Of a DNA stretch of 64,000 nt, positions 51,674 through 61,587 are shown piece after piece; the first letter of the stretch is position 1, and every line of letters begins with the position of its first letter. This DNA is from Flavobacteriales bacterium (GTDB lineage: Bacteria; Bacteroidota; Bacteroidia; Flavobacteriales_F; PHOS-HE28): assembly GCA_026129465.1 (NCBI GenBank), contig JAHCIA010000001.1, positions 3,796,001 to 3,860,000 of the forward strand, read 5' to 3'. The notes below the pieces were generated by a model. That model saw nothing but the letters and a program-made list of their open reading frames with translations. It ran no database searches and was not told the origin of the DNA. Both the position numbers and the translations under genes were made by a program.

Positions 51674-52231
51674 ATGGGCCTGAGAATATCCTTCAAGCCG
51701 GGCATGCGCCAATCGCAACATGCGGCGCGCTACTTCCACGAAACGGTGGAGGGCTTGGTGGAGGCCATGGTGGATGGCCTGACCGAACACGCCTATCTGA
51801 TCCACGGGGAGGAGGGTCCGGCTCTGCGCCTGCGCGTATGGAGCGCCAAACCGCTCAACGAACAAGGCCTCCACGAACTCTTTGAATGGTTGCTGGCCCT
51901 GCGCGCCGATGTGGACAGCATGCACGCGGGTCCCGATGGGGGGGAGGCCCTGGCACCGGTGGTGACCAACTGGCTCAGCCCGCACCTGGACGGGGCGCAA
52001 CTTTTCGCCGAACTCTCCATCGCCGCGCCGGATCCCGGCCTGGCGGACCGCCCGGAATTCGCGCTGGGCATGGTGCGGGGCCGCTGCGTGCTCCTCAGCA
52101 CCGACACGCTCATGTTCAGCTGGCTGGAAGGAGGCATGTTCGGCCTTTCCCTGGCCGGCCGCGGCAGCTACCTGCTGGAACTGGTGGAAGGCGAGGACCA
52201 GTTGCCGCGCCAGTGGCGCAAAGCTTCCTAA
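51674..52231 (+). CDS. hypothetical cytosolic protein
   Basis: 185 residues from ATG 51674 (MGLRISFKPGMRQSQHAARY), no signal or membrane helix. Segments HGEEGPALRLRVWSAKPLNE and RCVLLSTDTLMFSWLEGGMFG suggest a small alpha-beta domain. Not recognised. The frame is open from 51518, but that part is glycine-proline-rich and atypical. 51443-51673 shows no other gene. Confidence 0.5.
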   Translation: MGLRISFKPGMRQSQHAARYFHETVEGLVEAMVDGLTEHAYLIHGEEGPALRLRVWSAKPLNEQGLHELFEWLLALRADVDSMHAGPDGGEALAPVVTNWLSPHLDGAQLFAELSIAAPDPGLADRPEFALGMVRGRCVLLSTDTLMFSWLEGGMFGLSLAGRGSYLLELVEGEDQLPRQWRKAS

Positions 52232-52260
52232 GGTCCCATCGGCACCGGCGCGCGGTGGAT

Positions 52261-52268
52261 TACCTTGC
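52261..52268 (+). promoter_or_regulatory. -7-like box TACCTTGC
   Basis: Ends six bases before ATG 52275. Confidence 0.5.
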
Positions 52269-52274
52269 TGCCGC

Positions 52275-52871
52275 ATGCGCTCCGCTCCGGCCGTCTTCGC
52301 GCCGATCATCCTCCTGTTGCTTTCCGCTTCCACTGCTCTGGCCCAGCCGGGTGGCTTCGCTATTTGGAAGGGCCAGGACCTGGTGGGCCAGGTGCGGGTG
52401 GATCGCCGCGTGCAGGGCGAGCGGGTCCTGTACGCCATGACTTCGTATTCCGAGGTGATGGCCGTGTGGAAGCGCATCGTACGCACCAGCGTGGCCACCG
52501 AATATCTGCAAGGGCAACTGGTGCGCTGCCACAGCAGCTTGCGCGTGGACCGCGCACTGAAGGACAGCAGCCACCTGGACCTGCGCGGCCTGGAGCGCAC
52601 CGCCTACCTGCACCCGGGCCGCAAGCCCGAAGCGATCTGTGCCAACCCCTGGAGCACCGCCCGCATGTATTACGAGGAGCCCGTGGGCCAGATGAGCGTG
52701 TATGTGGAAAGCGTGCTCGCCGATTGCCCGTTACTGCACCTGGGCGAGGGCCTCTACCGGCTTACGCTGCCCGGCGGCAAGGTGAACGAATATGTTTACC
52801 ACGCCGGCGTATTGCAGGAGATCCGCGTGCTGCGCACCTTGTTCGATCTGGTGTTCCGGCGGGTGAGTTGA
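52275..52871 (+). CDS. secreted DUF6134-like protein
   Basis: 198 residues. Signal peptide MRSAPAVFAPIILLLLSAST...ALAQ; the mature part has the DUF6134 pattern as I recall it: FAIWKGQDLVGQVRVDRR, YAMTSYSEVM, YYEEPVGQMSVYVESV and YRLTLPGGKVNEYVYHAGVL. Likely a periplasmic beta-rich protein of unknown function. The -7 box gap fixes the start. Confidence 0.7.
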   Translation: MRSAPAVFAPIILLLLSASTALAQPGGFAIWKGQDLVGQVRVDRRVQGERVLYAMTSYSEVMAVWKRIVRTSVATEYLQGQLVRCHSSLRVDRALKDSSHLDLRGLERTAYLHPGRKPEAICANPWSTARMYYEEPVGQMSVYVESVLADCPLLHLGEGLYRLTLPGGKVNEYVYHAGVLQEIRVLRTLFDLVFRRVS

Positions 52872-52903
52872 GTTGGCGCGCCAGTGCCATCGCCAAACCA
52901 CAC

Positions 52904-54625
52904 TCAGCGCCTCACCACCAGCGGCAGTGGTTGCCACCTGCCTTGGGCATCGCCTACCAACAGGTGGTACAGGCCGGGTGCCAGTTGTTGCACCGGGATC
53001 AGGGCGCTTGGCTGGTCTTGTCGAACAGGCCCATGCACCAAGCGGCCAGCGGCATCGCAGAGCGACCATCGGTGGGGTCCTGGGCCACTGAAGAGCACCT
53101 GGCAATGTTCCGTTGCAGGGTTGGGGAAGAGGGTGGCCAGCGGCGCGGGTCCCGTTTCGTGGAGATAGGTCGTGATATCCTGCGTGTAGCACGCCACAAA
53201 GGCATCGTGGCCATGGGTGGCCTGTAAGAGCAGACTGCCGGGGCCAGGGTCCACATCCATGGTCAGGCGGAACTGCCCGGCCACCACCACCTGCCCCTGA
53301 TCGTCCACCGCCACGGCGTGTGCCTGATCGATCTCGGCGCTACCCAAGGGAAAACCCCAACGGTAACTGCCATCCGGCCCGTAGCTCACCAGCAGACCAT
53401 CCAAGCCGCCCACCACGTCAATGAACGCGGTCTCAGGCGCCGGATCCAGATCCAGGTGGTTGTTGAAGAATACGCCGAAAACCCCGGAGAGGTAAACGCG
53501 GTCCTGGTCATCCACCGCCAGGGCGAGGCCCTCGTTCAAGTAGGATGAAAGGCTGAAGGCCCAAGCCAGTTCACCGGCAGGTTCGTATTTGGCGAGGAAC
53601 ATGTCTTCGAAGATGCTCGACGCCACGACCTGGGGTTCCGCGCCGGGGGCGAAGTCGCTATCGCTGGTCATGCGCCCGGCGATCACCGGTCCACCGTCGG
53701 GTCCCACGGCCACGGCGCGCGCCCGTTCGCTGCCCGTGCCGCCGATGCCATGCACCCATTGCAGCTGGCCGTCAGCATCAAGCTTCATCAGAAAGAGGTC
53801 GTCCGCGCCCTGGCTGCTGCGCAAGGCCTCACCGGGGCCAGGGTCGAAGTCCACCGTTTGGCGGAATTCACCGGCCACGAACACCGCGCCATCAGCAACC
53901 ACGGCCACGCCATGCGCCATGTCATGCCCAGGGCCTCCCACCGCGCAGCCCCACACGAAGTTTCCCTCTTCATCGAGGCGCAGCACGAAGGCGTCCTTCA
54001 GGCCATGGCCTCCAGCCATATGCACGCCCGTACCCGGATCCATATCGCCCGGTCCGCCCAACACACCTGCTGCGGTAATGCTTCCATCATGTCCGATGGC
54101 CACGGCATGCCCCATGTCGGTGTTCGCGCCACCGATCAGCTGCCCCCACAGGAATTCACCATCGGCATCCAGCTTCAGCACAAAGGCATCCATGCTGCTG
54201 TTCACCGTGGCCACCAGGTGTTCGCCCGGACCGGGATCCAGGTCCGCCGCCCCCGAGATGCCGCCAGTGATCACAATGTGGCCCTGATCATCCACCGCCA
54301 CGCCAAGGGCCTGGCAGGGTCCTGCGCCACCCAGACTGTGTCCCCAGAGGTAGTTGCCATCGGCATCCAGCTTCTGGATGAATGCCCGGGTGAAGTTGCC
54401 GCCTGCGTGCAGGTCATGGCTGGCACCGCTGTCCAGATCGATACCGCCCACGAATTGGCCCACGGTGATCACCGTGCCATCCGGTGCGATGGCCACGCCA
54501 TGCGCCTCCTGGGTCTGCCATTCGCCACCGCCCATGGATGCCGCCCATTGCAACTGCTGGCCTTGCAGCACAGCGGAAAGAGGCAGCACCAGGAGCAGTA
54601 ATAGGGAGCGGCTGGGACCTGGCAT
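52904..54625 (-). CDS. secreted SBBP-type beta-propeller protein with T9SS domain
   Basis: 573 residues. Signal peptide about 1-22 (SRSLLLLLVLPLSAVLQG). Seven to eight repeats of about 60 residues, each with GVAI/VAVDDQG, a xxGxF/G motif, DFDPGPGE and FLxKLDADGxxxW, which form an SBBP-like propeller. The acidic DxDPGxG turns may bind Ca2+. The sorting domain starts LFPNPATEH and ends WQPLPLVVRR. Surface or secreted; role unknown. Confidence 0.88.
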   Translation of the reverse strand: MPGPSRSLLLLLVLPLSAVLQGQQLQWAASMGGGEWQTQEAHGVAIAPDGTVITVGQFVGGIDLDSGASHDLHAGGNFTRAFIQKLDADGNYLWGHSLGGAGPCQALGVAVDDQGHIVITGGISGAADLDPGPGEHLVATVNSSMDAFVLKLDADGEFLWGQLIGGANTDMGHAVAIGHDGSITAAGVLGGPGDMDPGTGVHMAGGHGLKDAFVLRLDEEGNFVWGCAVGGPGHDMAHGVAVVADGAVFVAGEFRQTVDFDPGPGEALRSSQGADDLFLMKLDADGQLQWVHGIGGTGSERARAVAVGPDGGPVIAGRMTSDSDFAPGAEPQVVASSIFEDMFLAKYEPAGELAWAFSLSSYLNEGLALAVDDQDRVYLSGVFGVFFNNHLDLDPAPETAFIDVVGGLDGLLVSYGPDGSYRWGFPLGSAEIDQAHAVAVDDQGQVVVAGQFRLTMDVDPGPGSLLLQATHGHDAFVACYTQDITTYLHETGPAPLATLFPNPATEHCQVLFSGPGPHRWSLCDAAGRLVHGPVRQDQPSALIPVQQLAPGLYHLLVGDAQGRWQPLPLVVRR

Positions 54626-54739
54626 GGCAGCATGGTGTTGATAGCATGAAGTTAAGCCATGGCCATCGGCCCAGGATCATCAGCGTGGTCATGGGCCGCG
54701 ATGGCCGAAAATGTCCGGTCCGCACCGGTGACCGCTCGG

Positions 54740-55801
54740 TCAATGTTCCTTCACCAGCGCCACACGCCATGCGCCAGGGCCCACCAGCCGGTAGAGCCCC
54801 GCGGGGAGGTCATGCAGATCCAGCGTGAAGCGTTCGGCAGGCACCGTGCCGCTGTGCAACACCTGGCCTGTGGCGTTGAGCACTTTGAACGGCGACCCCA
54901 CGTCGGCGGGGCCGGCTTCCACGGTGAGCAGTTGTGAGAAGGGGTTGGGGAAGGCCAGCACATGGCCCTGCATTGGCCGCGTGTCCATACCTGTGGTACC
55001 ATTGTCGCGCAGGCAGCGCACCGATTTGCCGCTCATCTTGTTGCCATAGTAGTGTCCCAGGTGGCGCGCGTCGGCCTGGCCACCGTAAAGCAGCAGCCGG
55101 TAGCGGGTCACCTGCAACGAACCGGCGGGCGGCATCGGATCGCTGTCCCACCACATGCCGTACATGGCCTGCCCGGTGAAGTGGCCATCGAGGTAGCCGC
55201 GCACGCCGCCGGGCCGCCCGGTGAAGCCCGCCGCGTTGTTGTATTCCGGTTCGTTGCCCGGAACGCCCACGATCGCCGTATCCTCCAGCCACAAGGCGGT
55301 GTCCGCCATGCTCTTGCCCAACTTGTTCAACGGGCCGATGATGCTGGTGCTGCCATCATAGGTCAGTCCGTTCGCCACCAACAGTTCCACCAGTTGCGTC
55401 CAGTCGGCATGCGAGGGTACACGCCAACCGGTGGGGCACGCGCTGCGGCCGCCGTTGCTGGTGGAGTCGATGGCGTACCAACTGTACAGCGCGCCGTAGA
55501 GCTCCTTGTTGGCGATGTCGTCATCGTACCAGCAATAGGCCGGTGTGTATTGGGGCATGGGTACGTCCTGCGCGGCCCAGGCGGCGTCGCCTTCGATCAG
55601 CAGCATCTCGCTGCCATCCGTATAGCGCGTGGTATGCAGGTTCTCCGCCATCCATTCCTGGCCGTTGGCATAGATCAGAGTGGGGTATAGGTTGCCCTCC
55701 ACATCCATCACCCCATCTCCCGGCACATACACTTGTGCGAACAGCGGCAGGCTCAGGCAGGCGAGGGCACAGCAGGGCAGGCATTGGAGCAGGTGGGACA
55801 T
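54740..55801 (-). CDS. secreted FISUMP-domain protein with T9SS domain
   Basis: 353 residues. Signal peptide MSHLLQCLPCCALACLSLPL...FAQ. The Fibrobacter-type major paralogous domain is clear: NGQEWMAENLHTTRYTDG, YGALYSWYAIDS, CPTGWRVPSHADWTQL, GKSVRCLRD. Then a sorting domain from LAFPNPFSQLL. Such proteins are surface-associated; ligand unknown. Downstream of nothing obvious; 55802-55981 is empty apart from short repeat-like traces. Confidence 0.87.
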   Translation of the reverse strand: MSHLLQCLPCCALACLSLPLFAQVYVPGDGVMDVEGNLYPTLIYANGQEWMAENLHTTRYTDGSEMLLIEGDAAWAAQDVPMPQYTPAYCWYDDDIANKELYGALYSWYAIDSTSNGGRSACPTGWRVPSHADWTQLVELLVANGLTYDGSTSIIGPLNKLGKSMADTALWLEDTAIVGVPGNEPEYNNAAGFTGRPGGVRGYLDGHFTGQAMYGMWWDSDPMPPAGSLQVTRYRLLLYGGQADARHLGHYYGNKMSGKSVRCLRDNGTTGMDTRPMQGHVLAFPNPFSQLLTVEAGPADVGSPFKVLNATGQVLHSGTVPAERFTLDLHDLPAGLYRLVGPGAWRVALVKEH

Positions 55802-55981
55802 GGCGAGAGGTGAAGGCTGGACAGCAACCTGACGGGCCGGCAGGGGCAAAGGTTGTTCACCAACAAGGCGGCCATGTCGCCAAGCTCCGATCGACCCCGA
55901 TAGTTCCAAGCGCCCTCAGTATGGCGACCAGCAAGCTGGGAGCCCGCCGAGACGCGTTCCGATGTCCGACCTCCAACTTGT

Positions 55982-57310
55982 TTACCCCCTCCTGCTGTTC
56001 ACGAAGCGCACGCCCACCAGCCTGTCCAGCCGTTGCATGCGGTCAGTGAAGTAGACCATCACCAGGTAGTCGTTCTCCGTTTGGAAGTGGTGGCCCTCGA
56101 TGGCGCCGATATCCGCCGTGGTGGAGCCCTGGGGCAGGGTCACATAGGCGAAATCGTAGAAGCCCTGTTTCAGCAGCAGCGCCGCGGTGTAGGCGCTGCG
56201 CTCGCGGTCCCACGTCATGCGGTTCCAAGGTGTGCAGCGCCAATCGCTGAAGGCGCCGTAGACGAAGACCTCCTGGCCGAGCGGTGACGGCATGGGCAGG
56301 GTGAAATGCACCATCACATAATCGGCGCCCAGGGGATCGCCGTCGAAGAAATCGTTGCGCACGAAGTAGCGGCCGTTGAGGTCGGGCTGGTCGAAGTAGA
56401 CGCGGATGTTGCGCTTGGGCTCGGCGGTGAGGTGTGCCTGATACACGCCCGCGCCCACGCCGGGTTCGATGCGTGCCACGCGCTGGGTGGCGAAGCGCAG
56501 GTCCTTCAAGTCGAAGTTGCGGAACTCGTTGCCGCCCAGGAAGAGGCCCTGGTCCGGGTGGTCGTAGATGAGTTCGTGCCCACGCATGAAGCGGGGTTTG
56601 AAGCCTGTGCGCAGATCGTCCCAGCGCATGTTCTGCAGCATGGCCACGTGGATCTCGCCGAAGGGGTCCTGCACATTCAGGCGGGGGTGGCGCACGGTGA
56701 GGTCCACCATCTGGGCCTGATCGCGCAGGTCCACCTGGCGGCTGGCCATCACGCGCGCGTCGATCTCCACCTGCTGTTCGTACACCATGAAGCGGCGGGT
56801 GAGCACCAGGTCGTCCTCATCACCATCGCGGAAGACCTTCAGCAGATAGTTGCCGCTGCGCATGGGCCGCATCATGTTGTTGGGGAAGCGCAGGTCGTAT
56901 TGCAGGAAGGGCTGCAGCGTGTTGAAGCTCTGCCGCGCCGGTTGCAGGAAGTCCTGCGGTGAGCCCTCCAGGTACTGGTTGGGCATGAGGTCGGTGGGGC
57001 GCCATTGCGCATCGCAATGCACCACCGCGTAGGAGAGCACCTGCGGGTCGGGGTCCAGGTCGTCGAAACGCAGGATGAGGGCGTCCTGACCGTTGAGTTC
57101 GATCAGCGGTGGGGCCAGTTCGAAGCCTTCCTTGAAGAGTTGCACGGTACGCACCGTGGGGCTGTAGGTGCGGTCCTCGTAAACCAAGGCGTTCGGCGCC
57201 CAGTAATCGCCGCGCGAAGGGGTGGCCAAAGGGATGGCGCTGTCGCAGGCCGTGGGCAGCAGCATGGGCACAATGGCGAGCAGGGGCAGGGGAGGAGTGG
57301 GCTTGGGCAC
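55982..57310 (-). CDS. T9SS plug protein (DUF5103)
   Basis: 442 residues. N-terminal export signal (PPLPLLAIVPMLLPTACDS, a possible lipoprotein with Cys22), then the plug N-terminal domain (LVYEDRTYSPTVRTVQLFKE, PPLIELNGQDALILRFDDLD, YDLRFPNNMMRPMRSGNYLL) and a C-terminal part with GEVFVYGAFSDW-like carbohydrate-module features. In Flavobacterium the plug closes the SprA translocon pore. Its presence fits the seven T9SS cargos nearby. GTG start; TAACTTAG ends four bases before it. Confidence 0.88.
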   Translation of the reverse strand: MPKPTPPLPLLAIVPMLLPTACDSAIPLATPSRGDYWAPNALVYEDRTYSPTVRTVQLFKEGFELAPPLIELNGQDALILRFDDLDPDPQVLSYAVVHCDAQWRPTDLMPNQYLEGSPQDFLQPARQSFNTLQPFLQYDLRFPNNMMRPMRSGNYLLKVFRDGDEDDLVLTRRFMVYEQQVEIDARVMASRQVDLRDQAQMVDLTVRHPRLNVQDPFGEIHVAMLQNMRWDDLRTGFKPRFMRGHELIYDHPDQGLFLGGNEFRNFDLKDLRFATQRVARIEPGVGAGVYQAHLTAEPKRNIRVYFDQPDLNGRYFVRNDFFDGDPLGADYVMVHFTLPMPSPLGQEVFVYGAFSDWRCTPWNRMTWDRERSAYTAALLLKQGFYDFAYVTLPQGSTTADIGAIEGHHFQTENDYLVMVYFTDRMQRLDRLVGVRFVNSRRG

Positions 57311-57314
57311 GTGG

Positions 57315-57322
57315 CTAAGTTA
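57315..57322 (-). promoter_or_regulatory. -7-like box TAACTTAG for the plug gene
   Basis: Minus strand, gap CCAC of four bases to the GTG start. Confidence 0.45.
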
Positions 57323-57468
57323 GGTGTGTGCCACCCGGCACTCCGGAGGACCGTCGTGGACCGCCCAGCCAGTTGGTTCGCTTTGGAGTCTTCGTGCCGC
57401 ACCATGGGATTTCGGGTCTCGCCCCGGGCGAACCAGAAATGGGTCCTCCGAGTTTTGCCTCCGGGAGA

Positions 57469-57476
57469 TACTTTTG
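57469..57476 (+). promoter_or_regulatory. -7 box TACTTTTG for the nqr operon
   Basis: Exact TAnnTTTG match ending 34 bases before the nqrA ATG. Confidence 0.65.
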
Positions 57477-57510
57477 CCGCGCCCGAACGAAAGGCCCCCC
57501 TCATCAGCAC

Positions 57511-58863
57511 ATGTCCAAGACGATCAGGATCCGGAAAGGACTCGACATCCGCCTGGTAGGCGAAGCGGAGAAGGTCCTTGTCCAGGCGGATCCCGCGAAG
57601 GTCGCCGCGATCAAGCCGACCGACTTCCATGGCCTGGTGCCCAAGGTCCTGGTGAAACCCGGTGACACCGTGGAGGTGGGCACCCCGCTCTTCTGCGACA
57701 AATACAACGAGCGGGTGCTCTACACCAGCCCGGTGAGTGGCGAGGTGGCCGATGTGGTGCGGGGCGAGAAGCGCCGCGTGCTGGAGGTGCGTGTGCTGGC
57801 CGATCGCGAGCAGCGTTTCATGGACTTCGGCAAGGGCGATCCCGGCAGCATGAACCGGGAGACCATCATCCAGAAACTCCTCGCCAGCGGCCTTTGGCCA
57901 GCGCTGCGCCAGCGGCCCTTCGATGTGGTGGCCGATCCCACCCAGGACCCCAAGGGCATCTTCATCAGCGCCATCGACACCCACCCCCTGGCGCCGGACC
58001 TCGACTTCGTGGTGCGTAACCAGGGCGAGGACCTGCAGACCGGACTGGACGCCCTGGCGCGCCTCACCAAGGGCAAGGTGCACCTCTCCGTGGGCGACCG
58101 CACCACGGCCCGCGAATTCCTCAATGCGAAGAACGTGACGCGCCACACCATCATCGGTCCGCACCCTGCGGGCAACCCGGGTGTGCAGATCCACCACATC
58201 GACCCCATCAACAAGGGTGAGGTTTGCTGGGTCACCGGCGTGCAGGAGGTGCTCGCCATCGGCCGCCTTTTCCGCACCGGCAAGGTGGACCCCGCGCGCC
58301 TGGTGGCCGTCACCGGCAGCGAGGCGAAGACCCTGCGCTATGTGCGCACCATCACCGGCGCCCCCGTGCGGGACATCACCGGCCCGGTGGAAGGCAAGGT
58401 TCGCATCATCAGCGGCAACGTGCTCACCGGCGACCGCGTGGCGCAGGACGGCTTCCTCGGCTGGTACCACGGCCAGGTGACGCTTATCCCCGAGGGCGAC
58501 GATCCCAAGTTCTTCATCACCGACGGCTGGGCCAGTCCCGGCTTCGACAAGTTCAGCGCCAACCGCAGCTTCCCCGCCTGGCTCATGCCCGGCAAGAAGT
58601 TCAAGATGGACAGCAGCCAGAACGGCGAGGAGCGCGGCTTTGTCATGAGCGGCCAGTACGAGGCGGTATTCCCCTTCGACATCTACCCCGTGCACCTGCT
58701 GAAGGCCATCCTGGTGAACGACATCGAACAAATGGAGCAGCTGGGCCTCTATGAAGTGGCCCCGGAGGATTTCGCCCTGTGCGAATTCGTCTGCACCAGC
58801 AAGATCAACTCCCAGAGCATCGTGCGCGAGGGCCTCGATGTGCTGAAGAAGGAAACCACTTAA
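57511..58863 (+). CDS. nqrA: Na+-translocating NADH:quinone reductase subunit A
   Basis: 450 residues. IRIRKGLDIRLVGEAEKVL at the start, then TPLFCDKYNERVLYTSPVSG and GRLFRTGKVDPARLVAVTGS, typical of NqrA, the peripheral quinone-associated subunit of the sodium-pumping NADH dehydrogenase. First gene of nqrABCDEF. ATG 57511 is set by the conserved start and the -7 box; the frame is open upstream. Confidence 0.95.
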   Translation: MSKTIRIRKGLDIRLVGEAEKVLVQADPAKVAAIKPTDFHGLVPKVLVKPGDTVEVGTPLFCDKYNERVLYTSPVSGEVADVVRGEKRRVLEVRVLADREQRFMDFGKGDPGSMNRETIIQKLLASGLWPALRQRPFDVVADPTQDPKGIFISAIDTHPLAPDLDFVVRNQGEDLQTGLDALARLTKGKVHLSVGDRTTAREFLNAKNVTRHTIIGPHPAGNPGVQIHHIDPINKGEVCWVTGVQEVLAIGRLFRTGKVDPARLVAVTGSEAKTLRYVRTITGAPVRDITGPVEGKVRIISGNVLTGDRVAQDGFLGWYHGQVTLIPEGDDPKFFITDGWASPGFDKFSANRSFPAWLMPGKKFKMDSSQNGEERGFVMSGQYEAVFPFDIYPVHLLKAILVNDIEQMEQLGLYEVAPEDFALCEFVCTSKINSQSIVREGLDVLKKETT

Positions 58864-58875
58864 GCCGCCACCACC

Positions 58876-60060
58876 GTGAAGGCCATTCGAAGTCTGGTAG
58901 ACAGCGTAAAGCCCACCTTCGCCAAGGGTGGCAAGCTGGAGAAGTTCCATTGGGTCTTCGACGGCATCGAGACCTTCCTCTTCACCCCGGGCCACGCCAC
59001 CGGCAAGGGCGCCCACATCCGCGACGGCATCGACCTGAAACGGACCATGAGCATCGTGATCACCGCCATGCTGCCCTGCCTGCTCTTCGGCATGTGGAAC
59101 GTGGGCCACTGGCACTTCACCGCCCTGGGCGAGTTCACGGCGCTGAACGAGGGTTTCTGGGACAAATTCCTCTACGGGGCCATCAAGGTGCTGCCGATCG
59201 TGGTGGTGAGCTACGCGGTGGGTCTGGGCATCGAGTTCACCTTCTGCTCCATCAAGGGCCACCCCATCCACGAAGGTTATTTGGTTAGCGGCATGCTCAT
59301 TCCCCTGGTGATGCCGGTGGACGTGCCCCTGTGGATGGTGGCCGTGGGCAGCGCCTTCGCGGTGATCATCGGCAAGGAGGTCTTCGGCGGCACGGGCATG
59401 AACATCCTCAACGTGGCGCTCACCGCCCGCGCCTTCCTCTTCTTCGCCTACCCCACGTGGATGAGCGGTGACAAGGTGTGGGTGGCGGGCATGACCGGCG
59501 ACCTTCCCGTGGTGGACGGCTTCAGCGGCGCCACCAGCATGGGCCACGCAGCTGCGGGCAACATGTCCGGCGTGGTCAGCATCATGGACAGCTTCTGGGG
59601 CTTCGAGGCGGGCAGCATCGGTGAGACGAGCGCCTTCGCCTGCCTGATCGGGGCGGCCATCCTGCTGCTCACCGGCATCGGCAGCGGCCGCATCATGCTC
59701 GGGGTCTTCCTGGGCGGCGCTGCCATGGCGGGCATCTTCAACCTGGTGGGTCCCTCAATGGGCAATTCCTACATGCAGATCCCCGTGCTGCACCAGCTCA
59801 TGCTCGGCAGCTTCATGTTCGGCCTGGTGTTCATGGCCACCGACCCGGTCACCGCCACGCAGACCGCCACCGGCAAGTGGATCTACGGCTTCTTCATCGG
59901 CCTGCTCGCCATCCTCATCCGCGTGGTGAACCCCGCCTACCCCGAAGGCATGATGCTCGCCATCCTCTTCATGAACGTGATGGCGCCGCTGATCGACCAC
60001 TATGTGGTGCGGGCCAACATCAAGCGCCGCCTGAAGCGCGCCGAACTGCGCACCGCCTAA
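58876..60060 (+). CDS. nqrB: Na+-NQR subunit B
   Basis: 394 residues, about ten transmembrane helices. The covalent FMN site is S217-G-A-T220 (DGFSGATSMG). It carries riboflavin and FMN and forms part of the sodium path. GTG start at 58876, 12 bases after nqrA; no better ATG lies upstream. Confidence 0.96.
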   Translation: MKAIRSLVDSVKPTFAKGGKLEKFHWVFDGIETFLFTPGHATGKGAHIRDGIDLKRTMSIVITAMLPCLLFGMWNVGHWHFTALGEFTALNEGFWDKFLYGAIKVLPIVVVSYAVGLGIEFTFCSIKGHPIHEGYLVSGMLIPLVMPVDVPLWMVAVGSAFAVIIGKEVFGGTGMNILNVALTARAFLFFAYPTWMSGDKVWVAGMTGDLPVVDGFSGATSMGHAAAGNMSGVVSIMDSFWGFEAGSIGETSAFACLIGAAILLLTGIGSGRIMLGVFLGGAAMAGIFNLVGPSMGNSYMQIPVLHQLMLGSFMFGLVFMATDPVTATQTATGKWIYGFFIGLLAILIRVVNPAYPEGMMLAILFMNVMAPLIDHYVVRANIKRRLKRAELRTA

Positions 60061-60072
60061 GCCCCACCAGCC

Positions 60073-60897
60073 ATGGCCATCGACAAGAACAGCAACTCCT
60101 TCACCTTCACCTTCGCCATTGTGATGGTGGTGGTGGTGGGCGCCCTGCTGGCGCTGATCTACAGCAGCCTGAAGCCCGCGCAGGACGAGAACGTGCGGCG
60201 TGAGAAGATGCAGAACATCCTGGCCGCCATGAACGTGCATGTGGCGCGCGATGAGGCGCCGGCCATCTACCAGAAGACCGTGACCAGCGTGCCCCTGGTG
60301 GACGCGCGGGGCCGCCTGGTGGAAGGCGTGGACACCGATCCGGTGAACGGGCCTGGCTTCGCGCTGGACGTGCAGAAGCAGTACCGCGATGAGCGGGCAC
60401 GCGTGATCGGTGCCGACGACATGAAGTACCCGCTCTACGTGGCCGAAAAGGATGGACGCCCGCTCTACATCCTGCCCGTGGTGGGCACCGGCCTGTGGGG
60501 TCCCATCTGGGGTTATGTGGCCGTGTCGGACGATGGGCGCACCGTGGTGGGCAGCACCTTCGACCACAAGGGCGAGACCCCCGGCCTGGGCGCGGAGATC
60601 AATACCAAGTTCTTCACCGACCAGTTCCCCGGCAAGACCATCGCCGATGAGCGCGGCGAATTCACCAGCATCAAGGTATACAAGGGCGGCAGCCAGACCA
60701 CCAGCCCCCACGGCGTGGACGGCATCAGCGGCGGCACCATCACCAGCGACGGTGTGGACGAAATGCTGAGGCGCACCCTGGCCATCTATTACAACTACCT
60801 GAGCAGCCTTGGCGGCGGCATGGCACAGGCCATCAGCGCCAGCGCCGGTGATGCCACCGAAGCACAGGAGGAAACCGCAACGGAGGAACAGCCATGA
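60073..60897 (+). CDS. nqrC: Na+-NQR subunit C
   Basis: 274 residues: one N-terminal helix (FAIVMVVVVGALLALIY) and a periplasmic FMN-binding domain with the flavinylation motif S219-G-G-T222-I-T (GISGGTITSDGV). ApbE, encoded after nqrF, attaches the FMN. The tail is rich in Glu and Thr. Its TGA overlaps the nqrD ATG. Confidence 0.95.
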   Translation: MAIDKNSNSFTFTFAIVMVVVVGALLALIYSSLKPAQDENVRREKMQNILAAMNVHVARDEAPAIYQKTVTSVPLVDARGRLVEGVDTDPVNGPGFALDVQKQYRDERARVIGADDMKYPLYVAEKDGRPLYILPVVGTGLWGPIWGYVAVSDDGRTVVGSTFDHKGETPGLGAEINTKFFTDQFPGKTIADERGEFTSIKVYKGGSQTTSPHGVDGISGGTITSDGVDEMLRRTLAIYYNYLSSLGGGMAQAISASAGDATEAQEETATEEQP

Positions 60898-61574
60898 GCA
60901 CCACCACCGCACCGGCGGCTCCCAAGGAGAGCCTCTTCAGCAAGAAGAACCGCAAGCTGATCACCGATCCGCTGGACGACAACAACCCCATCACGGTGCA
61001 GGTGCTGGGCATCTGCAGCGCGCTGGCCATCACCGTGAAGTTGGAGAACGCCCTGGTGATGAGCGCCAGCGTGCTCTTCGTGATGCTGGCCGGCAACGTG
61101 GTCATCAGTCTGTTGCGGAACATGATCCCCTCGCGCATCCGCATCATCGTGCAGCTGGTGGTGGTGGCCGGCCTGGTGATCATCGTGGACAACGTGCTGA
61201 AGGCCTATGTGTACGACGTGGCCAAGCAGGTGGGCGTCTACGTGGGTCTCATCATCACCAACTGCATCATCATGGGCCGCTTCGAGGCCTTCGCCATGGG
61301 CAACAAGCCCGGCCCCAGCGCGCTGGACGCCTTCGGCAACGCCATGGGCTACGCATGGATCCTGGTGGCGGTGGCCTTCTTCCGTGAACTGCTCGGCAGC
61401 GGCAGCCTCTTCGGCATCCCCGTGCTGGGCGATGCGGTGGAGAAGACCGGCCTCTACGCCCTGGGCTATGTGAACAACAACATGATGATCCTGCCGCCCA
61501 TGGCGCTGGTCATCGTGGGGATCATCATCTGGATCCAGCGGTCGCGCAACACGAAGTTGATCGAGCAGGCCTAA
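60894..61574 (+). CDS. nqrD: Na+-NQR subunit D
   Basis: 226 residues, about six transmembrane helices. Cys41 (LGICSALA) and Cys124 (TNCIIMGR) are the two NqrD ligands of the 2Fe-2S cluster shared with NqrE. ATG overlaps the nqrC stop (ATGA). Confidence 0.96.
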   Translation: MSTTTAPAAPKESLFSKKNRKLITDPLDDNNPITVQVLGICSALAITVKLENALVMSASVLFVMLAGNVVISLLRNMIPSRIRIIVQLVVVAGLVIIVDNVLKAYVYDVAKQVGVYVGLIITNCIIMGRFEAFAMGNKPGPSALDAFGNAMGYAWILVAVAFFRELLGSGSLFGIPVLGDAVEKTGLYALGYVNNNMMILPPMALVIVGIIIWIQRSRNTKLIEQA

Positions 61575-61587
61575 AGCACGCAGCACC

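Noticed and set aside
57103..59547. 814-residue minus-strand open frame
   Set aside because: Shadow of plug, nqrA and nqrB: high GC suppresses stops, and the translation is His/Gly/Val/Ala-rich without domains.
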